A DNA stretch of 64,000 nt, taken from Sphingobacteriaceae bacterium. Its GTDB lineage: Bacteria > Bacteroidota > Bacteroidia > B-17B0 > Aurantibacillaceae. Position 1 is the first letter of the stretch; each line of letters starts with the position of its first letter. Positions 54,818 to 63,801 of this stretch are shown one piece after another. The stretch is from positions 1 through 64,000 of the forward strand of contig JADJMM010000015.1 in assembly GCA_016709575.1 (NCBI GenBank), written 5' to 3'. A program made the translations under genes and the position numbers. Below the pieces are notes generated by a model, which ran no database searches, was not told the DNA's origin, and saw nothing but the letters and a program-made list of their open reading frames with translations.

Positions 54818-57751
54818 ATGGAATACAATTTCAGAGAAATAGAAGAAAAATGGCAGGACAATTGGTAAGAACAAACCTTTCAAAGCAGAAGACACCCTGA
54901 TAGCTATCGGGGCAAAACCAAAATATTATGTGTTGGATATGTTTCCTTACCCATCGGGTGCGGGATTACATGTTGGTCACCCTTTAGGATATATTGCTTC
55001 CGATATTATGGCACGTTACAAACGTCATAAAGGATTTAATGTGTTGCACCCAATGGGTTGGGATAGTTTTGGTTTGCCGGCGGAACAATATGCTATTCAA
55101 ACCGGACAGCATCCTGCGAATACAACTGAAGAAAACATTAAACGCTACAAAGATCAGATGAATAAAATCGGTTTCAGTTTCGATTGGGACAGAGAAATAA
55201 AAACATCAGAACCGGAATATTACAAATGGACGCAGTGGGTTTTTATTCAGATTTTTAATTCTTGGTACAATAAAAATTCAAACAAAGCTGAAAAAAATTG
55301 AAACTTTAATTGCTGAGTTTGAAAAAACGGTAATGAAAATGTAAATGCAGTTTGTGATGAAGACAAAATATTTTACGCAGCGCAATGGAAAGCATTTTCA
55401 GAAAAAGAAAAATCAGATACATTAATGCAATACCGTCTCGCTTATTTAGGTGAGGCGTATGTGAATTGGTGTCCTGCTTTAGGAACTGTTTTAGCAAATG
55501 ACGAAGTGAAAGATGGAGTTAGTGAGCGCGGCGGACATCCTGTAGAACGGAAATTAATGAAACAATGGAGCATGCGCATTACCGCTTATGCACAACGTTT
55601 GTTAGATGATTTAAATACGATTGACTGGAGTGAAAGTTTAAAAGAATCTCAACGCTATTGGATTGGAAGAAGTGAAGGAACCAGTTTGAAATTTTTGATT
55701 CATGGTTCGATGTTGACGATTGAAGTTTTTACAACAAGACCAGATACAATTTTTGGCGTTTCGTTTGTAACGCTTGCGCCCGAGCATGAATTAGTAAATA
55801 AAATCACCACCAAAGAACAAAAAGCTGCGGTTGATGATTACGTTACAAAATCGAAAAGCAGAAGTGAAAGAGAGCGACAAGCAGATGTAAATAAAGTGAG
55901 TGGTGTTTTTACCGGTGCATATGTTGAACATCCTTTCTTGAAAAAATTAATTCCTATTTGGGTTGGAGATTATGTGTTAGCAGGATATGGAACAGGCGCT
56001 GTAATGGCAGTTCCTGCGCATGATGAACGTGATTTTAAATTCGCCACACATTTTGGTTTAGAGAAACCGCAAGTGATTACACCGACAACAGAACACGATT
56101 TTGAAAAAGCTTCGTGGGATGAGAAAGAAGGAAAGATGATTAATTCTGATTTCTTAAATGGTTTGGATGTAAAAGCGGCGATTAAAAAAGCAATTGAAAG
56201 TATTGAAAGCAAAAATTTAGGTAAAGGAAAAATAAATTACCGTTTACGTGATGCTGTTTTTGGCAGACAACGTTATTGGGGAGAACCGATTCCTATTTTC
56301 TATAAGGATGGAATTCCAAACGCAATGCCTGAAAATGAATTGCCTTTAGCTTTACCGGATGTAGATAAATATTTACCGACTGAAGATGGCGAACCACCAT
56401 TAGGCCGCGCAAAAGATTGGAAACACAAAGGACAGTACGAATACGAATTAACAACCATGCCCGGTTGGGCAGGAAGCTCGTGGTATTTTTTGCGTTATAT
56501 GGATGCAAATAATACAACTACATTTGCCGATAGAAAATTAGCAGACTATTGGGGAAATGTAGATTTATACATTGGCGGAAGTGAACACGCTACAGGACAT
56601 TTATTATACGTACGTTTCTGGACCAAATTTTTACACGACTTAAATTTTATTTCTGTTGATGAACCTGCAAAGAAGTTGATTAATCAAGGGATGATACAGG
56701 GAATGTCTGCTTATACGAGTATCATTACTAAAATTAATTATATTGATTTGCCTAAAGCTGCCAATAAACACTTTGTTATTTATGTCTCAAAGAATAAGCT
56801 TAAGCAGTTCATTTCTTCCAATGATGCTTCCTTCATTTTAAATATTTATAAGAAGCATTATCCTAATATTGATTTCTCAAATACTCAATTTGTTTTTGAC
56901 AAAGAGGCTACAAACTCTGGAATTGGAAAACGAGCAGTATTAGTGGATTATGTAAATTCAAATGATACTCTAAATTTTGATGAGTTCAAGAAATGGCGAG
57001 ATTTAATGTACAAAGAAGCAGACTTAACTGTTGAATATGTTTTTGAAGATGATGGAACATTTATTGTAGATCGTGAAATTGAAAAAATGTCCAAATCCAA
57101 ATGGAATGTTGTAACTCCAGATGACATCTGTGCAAAATTCGGCGCAGACACTTTACGTTTGTACGAAATGTTTTTAGGTCCGTTTGAACAAAGTAAGCCC
57201 TGGAATACAAATGGGATTACAGGTGTTTCAGGATTCCTAAAGAAACTTTGGAAATTGTATGTGAATGGAATTAGTGAAGAGGCGCCAACAAAAGCAGAAT
57301 TAAAAACATTACATAAAACCATTAAAAAAATTACAGAAGACATTGAGCGATTCTCTTTCAATACCTCGGTAAGTAATTTTATGATTTGTGTAAATGAATT
57401 AACGGAACAGAAATGTAACAAGCGCCAAATCTTAGAACCGCTTTTAGTTTTAGTTTCTCCTTACGCGCCGCATATTGCTGAAGAATTGTGGGAGCAATTA
57501 GGTCACAAAGAAAGTATTGCCACCGCCCCATTCCCTGAATTTAACGAAACGCATTTAGTGGAAGATAATTTCAATTATCCTATTTCATTCAACGGAAAAA
57601 CACGTTTCAATATTGAAATGCCTTTAACATTAAGTGCTGCTGAGATTGAAAAATTAGTAATGGAAGCTGAGCAAACTCAAAAATACTTAGAGGAAAACAA
57701 CCTAAAAAGGTAATTGTTGTGCCGAAGAAGATTGTGAATATTGTTGTATAG
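54818..57751 (+). CDS. leuS: Leucyl-tRNA synthetase, four frameshifts
   Basis: Charges tRNA-Leu and edits mischarged tRNA. The start [16 protein letters not shown] is at 54818. HIGH is in [19 protein letters not shown], the editing domain has [12 protein letters not shown] and [13 protein letters not shown], the [16 protein letters not shown] block precedes KMSKS in EKMSKSKWN, and [10 protein letters not shown] is in the anticodon domain. Breaks lie near 54866, 55296, 55328 and 57700. The last repair restores [16 protein letters not shown], the family's terminal block, ending at the TAG 57749-57751. Total length is about 977 residues. The 18-base palindrome at 54895-54912 is read through in frame as TLIAIGAK, within the N-terminal segment. 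An essential gene this broken signals sequence error. Confidence 0.95.
54895..54912. repeat. REP-like palindrome inside leuS
   Basis: CCCTGATAGCTATCGGGG is almost the same as TCCCGATAGCTATCGGGA at 57771-57788 in the intergenic region after leuS. Here it lies 77 bases into the coding sequence and adds about six codons between FKAEDT and [10 protein letters not shown]. Confidence 0.7.
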
Positions 57752-57760
57752 CCACGCACC

Positions 57761-57832
57761 AGTCACCCTGTCCCGATAGCTATCGGGATTGTTTCAGGGT
57801 CTATAGATGCTGAAACAAGTTCAGCATGACTG
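57761..57832. repeat. Intergenic repeat with two palindromes
   Basis: TCCCGATAGCTATCGGGA (57771-57788) is a perfect palindrome. It is followed by ATGCTGAA and TTCAGCAT flanking a 5-base loop. Both hairpins lie directly after leuS and may act as its transcription end. The pair is familiar to me from intergenic regions of other Bacteroidota. Confidence 0.7.
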
Positions 57833-57896
57833 TATGGTTCTTTTATTCGCATTCTTCCAAAAAAGTTCTATCTTTATTTAAATCAAAAACTAAACC

Positions 57897-58262
57897 ATGG
57901 AAAACACAAATCAACCCGCTCAACAAGAAGATAAAACAGCAGCTATTTTAGCTTACATTACTTTAATCGGGTATATAGTTGCTATTGTTATGCACGGTAA
58001 TAACAAAACTAAAATTGGTTCTTACCATTTAAAGCAAGCAACGGGTTTAATTTTGTTTTCTATTGCTGCTTGGTTATCATTAATGATAATAGCTTTCTTA
58101 CCTTTCATTGGTTTTCTAATTCTTTTTCTGTCACCAGTATTATGGATTTTAATTTTAGTGTTGGTTATTATGGGTGTGATTAATGCTGCAAACGGCGCCA
58201 TGAAACCAATTCCGGTATTAGGAACTTTATTTGAAAAGTGGTTTGCCAATGCGTTTAACTAG
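57897..58262 (+). CDS. DUF4870 (Tic20-like) membrane protein
   Basis: Small inner-membrane protein of 121 residues. The start ENTNQPAQQEDKTAAILAYI and the block KIGSYHLKQATGLILFSI are characteristic of DUF4870. Three or four hydrophobic segments follow (about 18-35, 48-68, 70-98), ending PIPVLGTLFEKWF. The biochemical role is unknown. Its end overlaps the next gene's start by 14 bases. Confidence 0.85.
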   Translation: MENTNQPAQQEDKTAAILAYITLIGYIVAIVMHGNNKTKIGSYHLKQATGLILFSIAAWLSLMIIAFLPFIGFLILFLSPVLWILILVLVIMGVINAANGAMKPIPVLGTLFEKWFANAFN

Positions 58263-58839
58263 TATTGATATACTCTTTAAAAAAACAAAAATACTTTCTC
58301 TCTCTTTATTCTTATTGCTTTTATTTTCCTCTTTCCTTACAAAGGATGAGGACGATATTTTAGTGTGGGAAGAAAGCCGTATACTCACATGGGATGATTT
58401 CAGAGGGAAACCTGCCAAACGAATGAGTGCCGCCTCTACCCATTACGATATCTTTAAAACTATAACTGAACGTGGTAAAATAACTATTGAAGCCGTTTTC
58501 TTCTGTAACAAATCCTGGAAAAAAGTTAGTTGGATAAATCAACAAGTTTTAGAACACGAACAAAAACATTTCGATATTGTAGAATTGTACGCCCGGAAAT
58601 TGCGCAAATTAATTTCTGAGACTAAGTATTCTTCTTATGCCAATTTAAAAACGGTTTCCGATTCTTTATATGCAGTTATAGATAAAGAAATGGATGTGTA
58701 TCAGGATAAATATGACGATGAAACCGATGCTTCTATGAATGGCGATAAACAACGCGAATGGAATAAGAAAATCCCAATAGAAATTAAGGCGCTTTCTCTC
58801 TATAAAAACAGCACTTTTACCGTGTCGTTTTCACAATAA
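58249..58839 (+). CDS. DUF922-like secreted putative zinc protease
   Basis: 196 residues from the ATG at 58249, overlapping the DUF4870 gene. An N-terminal signal or anchor (TKILSLSLFLLLLFSSF) is followed by WEESRILTWDDFRGKP and ASTHYDIFKTI. The HEQKHFDIVELYARKLR block has the HExxH zinc-type motif with a following HFD, as in DUF922 proteins annotated as zinc-dependent proteases. Catalytic activity has not, to my knowledge, been firmly shown for this family. It is followed 15 bases later by the TlpA-like gene. Confidence 0.75.
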   Translation: MRLTSIDILFKKTKILSLSLFLLLLFSSFLTKDEDDILVWEESRILTWDDFRGKPAKRMSAASTHYDIFKTITERGKITIEAVFFCNKSWKKVSWINQQVLEHEQKHFDIVELYARKLRKLISETKYSSYANLKTVSDSLYAVIDKEMDVYQDKYDDETDASMNGDKQREWNKKIPIEIKALSLYKNSTFTVSFSQ

Positions 58840-58854
58840 AATTCATTACCTTTA

Positions 58855-60093
58855 GTGAGTGAAAAACTTACTTTCTTATTTCTATTTTTATCGCTGTTTT
58901 GTTTTAGTCAAACTAAATTAAAGCCCGGCACTTGGCGTGGCGTTTTAGTGTTAAGCGATAAACAAACGGATTTAATTCTTCCTTTTAATATGAATGTCCG
59001 TTACATGGGCGAGTTTCTTTCGATTGATATTATTAATGCGGAAGAAAAAATTACTGTTACGGAAATAGCCATTTCAGGTGATTCTGTAAATTTTAAAATG
59101 CCGGTATTTGATTCGGAATTCAGAACAGTATTAAAAAAAGATACGCTTCGCGGATTTTGGATTAATAACTCGAAGAAAGAAAAAAATAAAATCGCTTTTG
59201 AAGCCTATTATAATGATAAGCGCCGTTTCATCACTACAAAAAAAGCTTTATGTGATTTTAGCGGACAATACGAAGTAACCTTTAATCCTAAAACGACTGA
59301 CGAATACAAAGCCATTGGCGTTTTTAAACAATCGGGAAATAAAGTAACAGGAACTTTTTTAACTGAGACAGGTGATTACAGATATTTAGAAGGTTCTGTT
59401 CAGAATAATAATATGACGATGTCGTGTTTCGATGGCTCGCATGCGTTTTTATTTTTTGCTAATAGCGCGAAGAAAAAAGGAAAGGCTGATAGTTTAGAAG
59501 GAAAAGTATTTTACGGTATTTCAGGAAGTGAAGATTGGATTGCAGTTCGTAATGAGAAATTTAAATTAAAAGATCCGGAAGGAATTACAACTTTAAAAAG
59601 TCCGAATGAAAAAGTGAGTTTCTCTTTCCCTAACCTAGAAAAACAAACAGTGACTTTAAATGATCCGAAGTTTGCTAATAAAGTTGTGGTGATTCAAATT
59701 ATGGGAAGTTGGTGTCCGAACTGTATGGATGAATCCGCTTATCTCGCAAAAGTTTACAAGCAATATAAAAACAAAGGTTTAGAAATTGTGGCTCTTGCTT
59801 ACGAGCGAAGTGATGATTTTGAGAAGAACAAAAAAAATCTCTCAAGATTAAAAACTAAATACGGTATTGAATACGAAATGCTAATTACAGGTTTAACAGG
59901 AAAAGCAAAAGCTTCAGAAAGTTTACCGTTTTTAAATTCAATAGCTGCATTTCCAACCACCATTATTTTAGATCGCAAACACAACGTAAAAAGTATTTAC
60001 ACCGGCTTTAACGGTCCGGCTACAGGAAAAGAATACGAATTGTATAAAAAGAAAACTGAAAGTTTATTAACCGAGTTGTTGCTTAAGAAATAA
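58855..60093 (+). CDS. TlpA-like thioredoxin-domain protein
   Basis: Periplasmic redox protein of 412 residues. The start is GTG at 58855, with signal peptide LTFLFLFLSLFCFSQ. Residues 20-255 form beta-rich domains of the kind that precede Bacteroidota TlpA modules (WRGVLVL, SGQYEVTF). The thioredoxin-like domain (about 275-410) has VVIQIMGSWCPNCMDESAYL with the WCPNC active site and FPTTIILDRKHNV with the cis-Pro. A role in disulfide reduction or cytochrome maturation in the envelope is typical. A CTTCG-type repeat follows it. Confidence 0.87.
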   Translation: MSEKLTFLFLFLSLFCFSQTKLKPGTWRGVLVLSDKQTDLILPFNMNVRYMGEFLSIDIINAEEKITVTEIAISGDSVNFKMPVFDSEFRTVLKKDTLRGFWINNSKKEKNKIAFEAYYNDKRRFITTKKALCDFSGQYEVTFNPKTTDEYKAIGVFKQSGNKVTGTFLTETGDYRYLEGSVQNNNMTMSCFDGSHAFLFFANSAKKKGKADSLEGKVFYGISGSEDWIAVRNEKFKLKDPEGITTLKSPNEKVSFSFPNLEKQTVTLNDPKFANKVVVIQIMGSWCPNCMDESAYLAKVYKQYKNKGLEIVALAYERSDDFEKNKKNLSRLKTKYGIEYEMLITGLTGKAKASESLPFLNSIAAFPTTIILDRKHNVKSIYTGFNGPATGKEYELYKKKTESLLTELLLKK

Positions 60094-60104
60094 TATGTTT
60101 ACGG

Positions 60105-60128
60105 CCCTTCGTCAGGCTCAGGATGACA
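60105..60128. repeat. Intergenic repeat (CCTTCGTCAGGCTCAGG type)
   Basis: CCCTTCGTCAGGCTCAGG followed by ATGACA closely matches the copy at 21911-21933. It lies between the TlpA-like gene and ribE, ending 18 bases before the ribE ATG. Confidence 0.6.
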
Positions 60129-60146
60129 CACGTTTATTAAAAGAAT

Positions 60147-60737
60147 ATGTTCACAGGTATAATAGAGACATTAGCAAAAGTTGAGAAGATAGAAAAAGAA
60201 GGAACGAATGTTCATTTTACTTTTTCTTCTTCCATTACTTCTGAATTAAAGATTGATCAAAGCGTGGCTCATAACGGCGTATGCTTGACTGTAGTTTCTA
60301 TTAGCGGAAATAATTATGTGGTAACCGCCATTGACGAAACTTTAAAACGTACTAATCTCGGTGAGTTAAGAGTTGGTGATGTTGTGAATTTAGAACGCTG
60401 TATGCCCGCTAATGGAAGATTCGACGGACATATTGTTCAGGTTCATGTTGACACAACAGCGACTTGCGCAAAAATTACAGACATAAACGGCAGCTGGGAA
60501 TTTATATTTAAGCACGAAAAGAGTTCCAAAAATATTACAGTTGAAAAGGGAAGCATTACTATTAACGGTGTAAGTTTGACGGTTGTAGATTCAAGAGATA
60601 CAACTTTCTCTGTTCATATTATCCCGTATACATTTGAGAATACCAATTTCAAAACATTGAAAGTGGGTGATAAAATAAATTTAGAATTTGACATTGTTGG
60701 AAAATACGTTGCGAAACTCCTGTCAGTTCGAGCGTAG
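60147..60737 (+). CDS. ribE: Riboflavin synthase, alpha subunit
   Basis: Dismutates two 6,7-dimethyl-8-ribityllumazine molecules to riboflavin. The start MFTGIIETLAKVE is diagnostic. The duplicated lumazine-binding modules each have their block: QSVAHNGVCLTVVSI and TNLGELRVGDVVNLERCM in the first, KGSITINGVSLTVVDS and ENTNFKTLKVGDKINLEFD in the second. Length is 196 residues, normal. After VGKYVAKLL the last residues SVRA and the stop come from a REP-like hairpin that begins at 60722, so the natural C-terminus may have been rewritten by insertion of the repeat. Confidence 0.95.
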   Translation: MFTGIIETLAKVEKIEKEGTNVHFTFSSSITSELKIDQSVAHNGVCLTVVSISGNNYVVTAIDETLKRTNLGELRVGDVVNLERCMPANGRFDGHIVQVHVDTTATCAKITDINGSWEFIFKHEKSSKNITVEKGSITINGVSLTVVDSRDTTFSVHIIPYTFENTNFKTLKVGDKINLEFDIVGKYVAKLLSVRA

Positions 60738-60800
60738 TCGAGAACTGATGAAACGTTTAATATAAAATTACAGGCACGTCTCGACTACGCTCGACGTGCC
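60722..60800. repeat. Two facing hairpins with a shared loop and different stems
   Basis: The first hairpin has stem TCAGTTC/GAACTGA around GAGCGTAGTCGA. The second has stem GGCACGTC/GACGTGCC around TCGACTACGCTC. The loops are reverse complements while the stems differ yet stay paired. The pair overlaps the 3' end of ribE. Confidence 0.75.
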
Positions 60801-60848
60801 TCAAGCGAAGCTGGGTCAAAGTTTTTAATTTGTTCGGGGTAAATTTAG

Positions 60849-62350
60849 CTATTTCCCCGACAAATCAGCGATGTGTTCCAAGAAGTAATTTGGTTTATCT
60901 AATCGACATTCATCTTTTTGCCGATTATAGCTAATCCCCTCCGAAAAGAAGGCTGTTTGCAATTCTTGGCGTTGCATATAATCACCAGAAGCCCACATTT
61001 TAGGCAGGTTTTCAGCCATCGTGAAGGTAAACTTTATTAAGCTATCCAACCTCGACAATTCAATCGTGTTATTCTTCATTCTTGCCTCTATTTCATCCCG
61101 TTCGACTTCGAACTTTTGCTTGTATTTTGGTAAAGGTCGCCCGCTATCTCCTCCAGTATATAACGCTCCTCGAGCCTCTCAACTTTCTTATTTAATTCTG
61201 TAATCCTTGCTCTTTCTGCCGCTTGATTTTCAAAGCTAGGCTACTATTCATCTGTTTGAAGGTGTACTTTAAATAGCGGTCAATTAATTTATAGCACTTT
61301 CCTTTAACCGCAAAAGCGTTTAACTTTTCTCTAAATTGACGGTTTAACAGATTAGCGTTGCGATTACACTTACAACCCGGAGTATTACATTTGTAGTAAG
61401 GTGTATCAGTATCATTGGCGATATAACCTCGCATTGATTCATTACACACCTCACATTTCATAAAGCGTTTTAAGGCAATTTCCGGACGTTCCTTTTCGTT
61501 TGCAAACCGAGTTTTTTCTGCAAGAATTCCGTTGACTTGTAAAAACAAATCTTGGAAATCAATTTATCATGCTTGCCTTCTAGCACTTCGCCTTCCAACG
61601 CTTTGTGTACCATCATTCCGCAGTAGAATGGATTAGTTAATATTTCCGCAATCCTTCGTAAACAATAATTCACTTTTAAGTTCAGTAAGCGTTGCCTAAT
61701 TTGTTCATTAGGCAAACGCTCCTGAGCCTTCCACAAGAAAATCTTTTTAATAATCTTGCCTGTATCATTGAGAACTATTTTTCGTTCTCCGTTTATTCTT
61801 ATTATATCATAACCAACTGGTGGCTTTGTACACCACTCACCTTTCAACAACCGTTCTTTAACTCCTGCCATGCTTTTTTGTCGCCTTAGTTGGTTATCAA
61901 ATTCTCCAAATAAAAACAACATTTTCTGTTGCATGATTCCTGCCGATTGGAAGTATCAATCGGTTGGGTAACCGAAACTATTTCCGTTCCTAACTTTCGA
62001 AGTTGGGTGCTTAACCAAATTGAATTTTCATTCCGAGAAAAGCGTTCTAAACTATACACTAAGATTTTTGAAATTTTGTGCTTCGTTGTTTTCAGATACT
62101 TAATCATTTTCTGAAACTCCTTTCTCTCATCGGTTTGTGCGCTTTCATACGTTCCACCAAATCGCTCCCTTATTAAGAGCTTATGCCGCTTGGCGTATTC
62201 TTGTGCTCCCTTGAGTTGGGTTTCTAGACTTAAGCCATCCATTTGTTTTGCACCGGATACCCTTGTGTAGATAACGCAATCATCGGTGATGATTCTGATT
62301 TGTTTTTTGCCTTTGGCAAAGTTGTTAAACAACTTACTGTCGTTTGTCAT
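60849..62350 (-). CDS. Large serine recombinase (integrase-like), three frameshifts
   Basis: Site-specific recombinase of about 500 residues. The N-terminal resolvase domain has VIYTRVSGAKQMDGLSLETQ with the catalytic Ser, and ILVYSLERFSRN with the conserved Arg pair. The Recombinase domain follows (GEWCTKPPVGYDII, ILTNPFYCGMMVHKALEG), then a zinc ribbon (CEVCNESMRGYI and YYKCNTPGCKC) and a coiled-coil tail. Breaks are near 61915, 61520 and 61150. Such enzymes integrate and excise phages, ICEs and other elements at specific sites. Its C-terminus faces ribE, so the element most likely extends to the right, beyond the window. Attachment sites could not be identified. Confidence 0.85.
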
Positions 62351-62400
62351 GGTGATTTACTTTTTGGTTATTATTTATGCTGCTTCTTTAAGTTCTTCGG

Positions 62401-62616
62401 TTATGTTTTCTTTTTTAAGTTTATTATTTCGCATTCCTGATTATTTTGCGCGGCTGCAAATAATTCATACGCCACTTTACAAAAAATCTTTACGCTTTTT
62501 AATACTCCATTTAATTCCTCTTCACTTAAATTTTCATCTTCTAATAATTCTGCAATCTCTTTTGCGCTTAGTTCTTCATTATTTTCATTCCACTCTTTTT
62601 CACAATGCTCTTTCAT
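62401..62616 (-). CDS. Small protein of unknown function on the recombinase element
   Basis: 71 residues, acidic N-terminal half (WNENNEELSAKEIAELLEDE, LSEEELNGVLKSVKIFCKVA) predicted as helices, ending in a basic KKKT tail. No family is recognised. It lies 50 bases upstream of the recombinase on the same strand and may be co-transcribed. Support is only the clean frame, spacing and helical composition. Confidence 0.45.
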   Translation of the reverse strand: MKEHCEKEWNENNEELSAKEIAELLEDENLSEEELNGVLKSVKIFCKVAYELFAAAQNNQECEIINLKKKT

Positions 62617-62764
62617 GTTGCCTCCTTCCGGAGCCCCATAAAGCGGGCATTATTCCAATCTAACATAAACTATACCTTCCATATAAAAAGTCCCGCCAAA
62701 AACCCCAACTTTTGGGCAACACAGGGCAAGGCACCTTTAAAATATAGCAGATATTCAAAAATGC

Positions 62765-63013
62765 CTAGTCATCCTCTTCTTCCGATTCTTCTTCTTCCTC
62801 ATCATCATAATAATCATCGAGGAGTTCGGTTAAAGCAAATACTGCCGCACGTTCATCTTTTTCGTAGCTTACTTCAATCAGAATATCACCATCTTCGGTT
62901 ACTCCGTTTATTTCATTTGTTAATTCATGTTCCGCCAAGGCTTCAGCAAATTCTTGTATAAAGTCGCTAGGCACTTCAAATTCTTTCGTTCTCATTTTAT
63001 TTAAATTATTCAT
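62765..63013 (-). CDS. Small acidic protein of unknown function
   Basis: 82 residues with a very acidic C-terminus (a run of Asp/Glu over the last 17 positions, YYDDEEEEESEEEDD). The first part (FEVPSDFIQEFAEALAEHEL, NEINGVTEDGDILIEVSYEK) looks like a small alpha/beta fold. A second ATG at 62995 is also possible. Small acidic proteins on mobile elements sometimes mimic DNA or act as antirestriction factors; that is only a suggestion here. Confidence 0.5.
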   Translation of the reverse strand: MNNLNKMRTKEFEVPSDFIQEFAEALAEHELTNEINGVTEDGDILIEVSYEKDERAAVFALTELLDDYYDDEEEEESEEEDD

Positions 63014-63095
63014 TGTTATTATTTTAAGTTATACTTCTATTTTATTCTTGTTTTCTAAGTTCAAGAAATTTGGAGGTGCTTTGTTTCTTATACTG

Positions 63096-63800
63096 TTATT
63101 CATCTTTATTGATTTTAAAATTTAATTCGCTGAATTTTATCTTAGATGCAACAGCTCTCAACTCGCAGCGATATACGATAAGCTCAATTTTTAATCTTCT
63201 ATTTAATTTCAAAGGCAGTTCCTGTACTCCTTCATTTTCAATGCAAATAACTTTTAACTTGTCTCTTAAATCCTTTGTTATATTGTAATAAAGAAAATTG
63301 GTCGGTAGCTTTTTAAAATGTTCTGACTTTACTAAACAGATAAAAGCATTAGTGATTTCAATCAAATCAATTAGAGGTAATCGCTTTCTTTCAGAAACTA
63401 ATAGTAGAACTTCAATTAAACAGCGTAAACGAACATTAACCCATGCAATGCTTTTAAAATGTTGCTTATTGTTTCGGATAAATGAATGAAGATCTTCTTC
63501 AATGCTTCTGCGTTTTAACAAAGAAATTATATCCTTAATGAACTTGCTACTAACTTGTTTGAATTCATTTTCAACATCGTTTTTTTGTTTTTCAATTATA
63601 TTCTCCTCTAGCTTTTCGGGATTTGTTTTTACATTTTGCTCATCTGTTTTTACGTTTTCTACTTCATTTGAAACATTGCCAAATAGCGCAACTGCCTTGC
63701 GTTTCAGGTGATTTAGTTGTCGGCAAGAAGCAGAACAGAAATGTTTATCAATTCGCTTTGCCTCAAACTCTTTTTTACAATATGTACAAGTCTTAATCAT
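63096..63800 (-). CDS. Protein with a treble-clef-like zinc finger, element-borne
   Basis: 234 residues from the ATG at 63800. The N-terminus MIKTCTYCKKEFEAKRIDKH, then FCSASCRQLNHLKRK, has two CxxC/CxxxC pairs typical of small zinc fingers in element-encoded proteins. A Lys/Glu/Asn-rich linker (about 45-85) leads to a helical domain (FIKDIISLLKRRSIEEDLHS, LIDLIEITNAFICLV). It begins one base after the stop of the partial gene to its right. A DNA- or RNA-binding role in the element is plausible; the family is not recognised. Confidence 0.55.
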   Translation of the reverse strand: MIKTCTYCKKEFEAKRIDKHFCSASCRQLNHLKRKAVALFGNVSNEVENVKTDEQNVKTNPEKLEENIIEKQKNDVENEFKQVSSKFIKDIISLLKRRSIEEDLHSFIRNNKQHFKSIAWVNVRLRCLIEVLLLVSERKRLPLIDLIEITNAFICLVKSEHFKKLPTNFLYYNITKDLRDKLKVICIENEGVQELPLKLNRRLKIELIVYRCELRAVASKIKFSELNFKINKDE

Positions 63801-63801
63801 C

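Noticed and set aside
62617..62764. Attachment site or direct repeats near the recombinase genes
   Set aside because: No repeat was found that matches sequence near the ribE end. The other end of the element lies outside the window.
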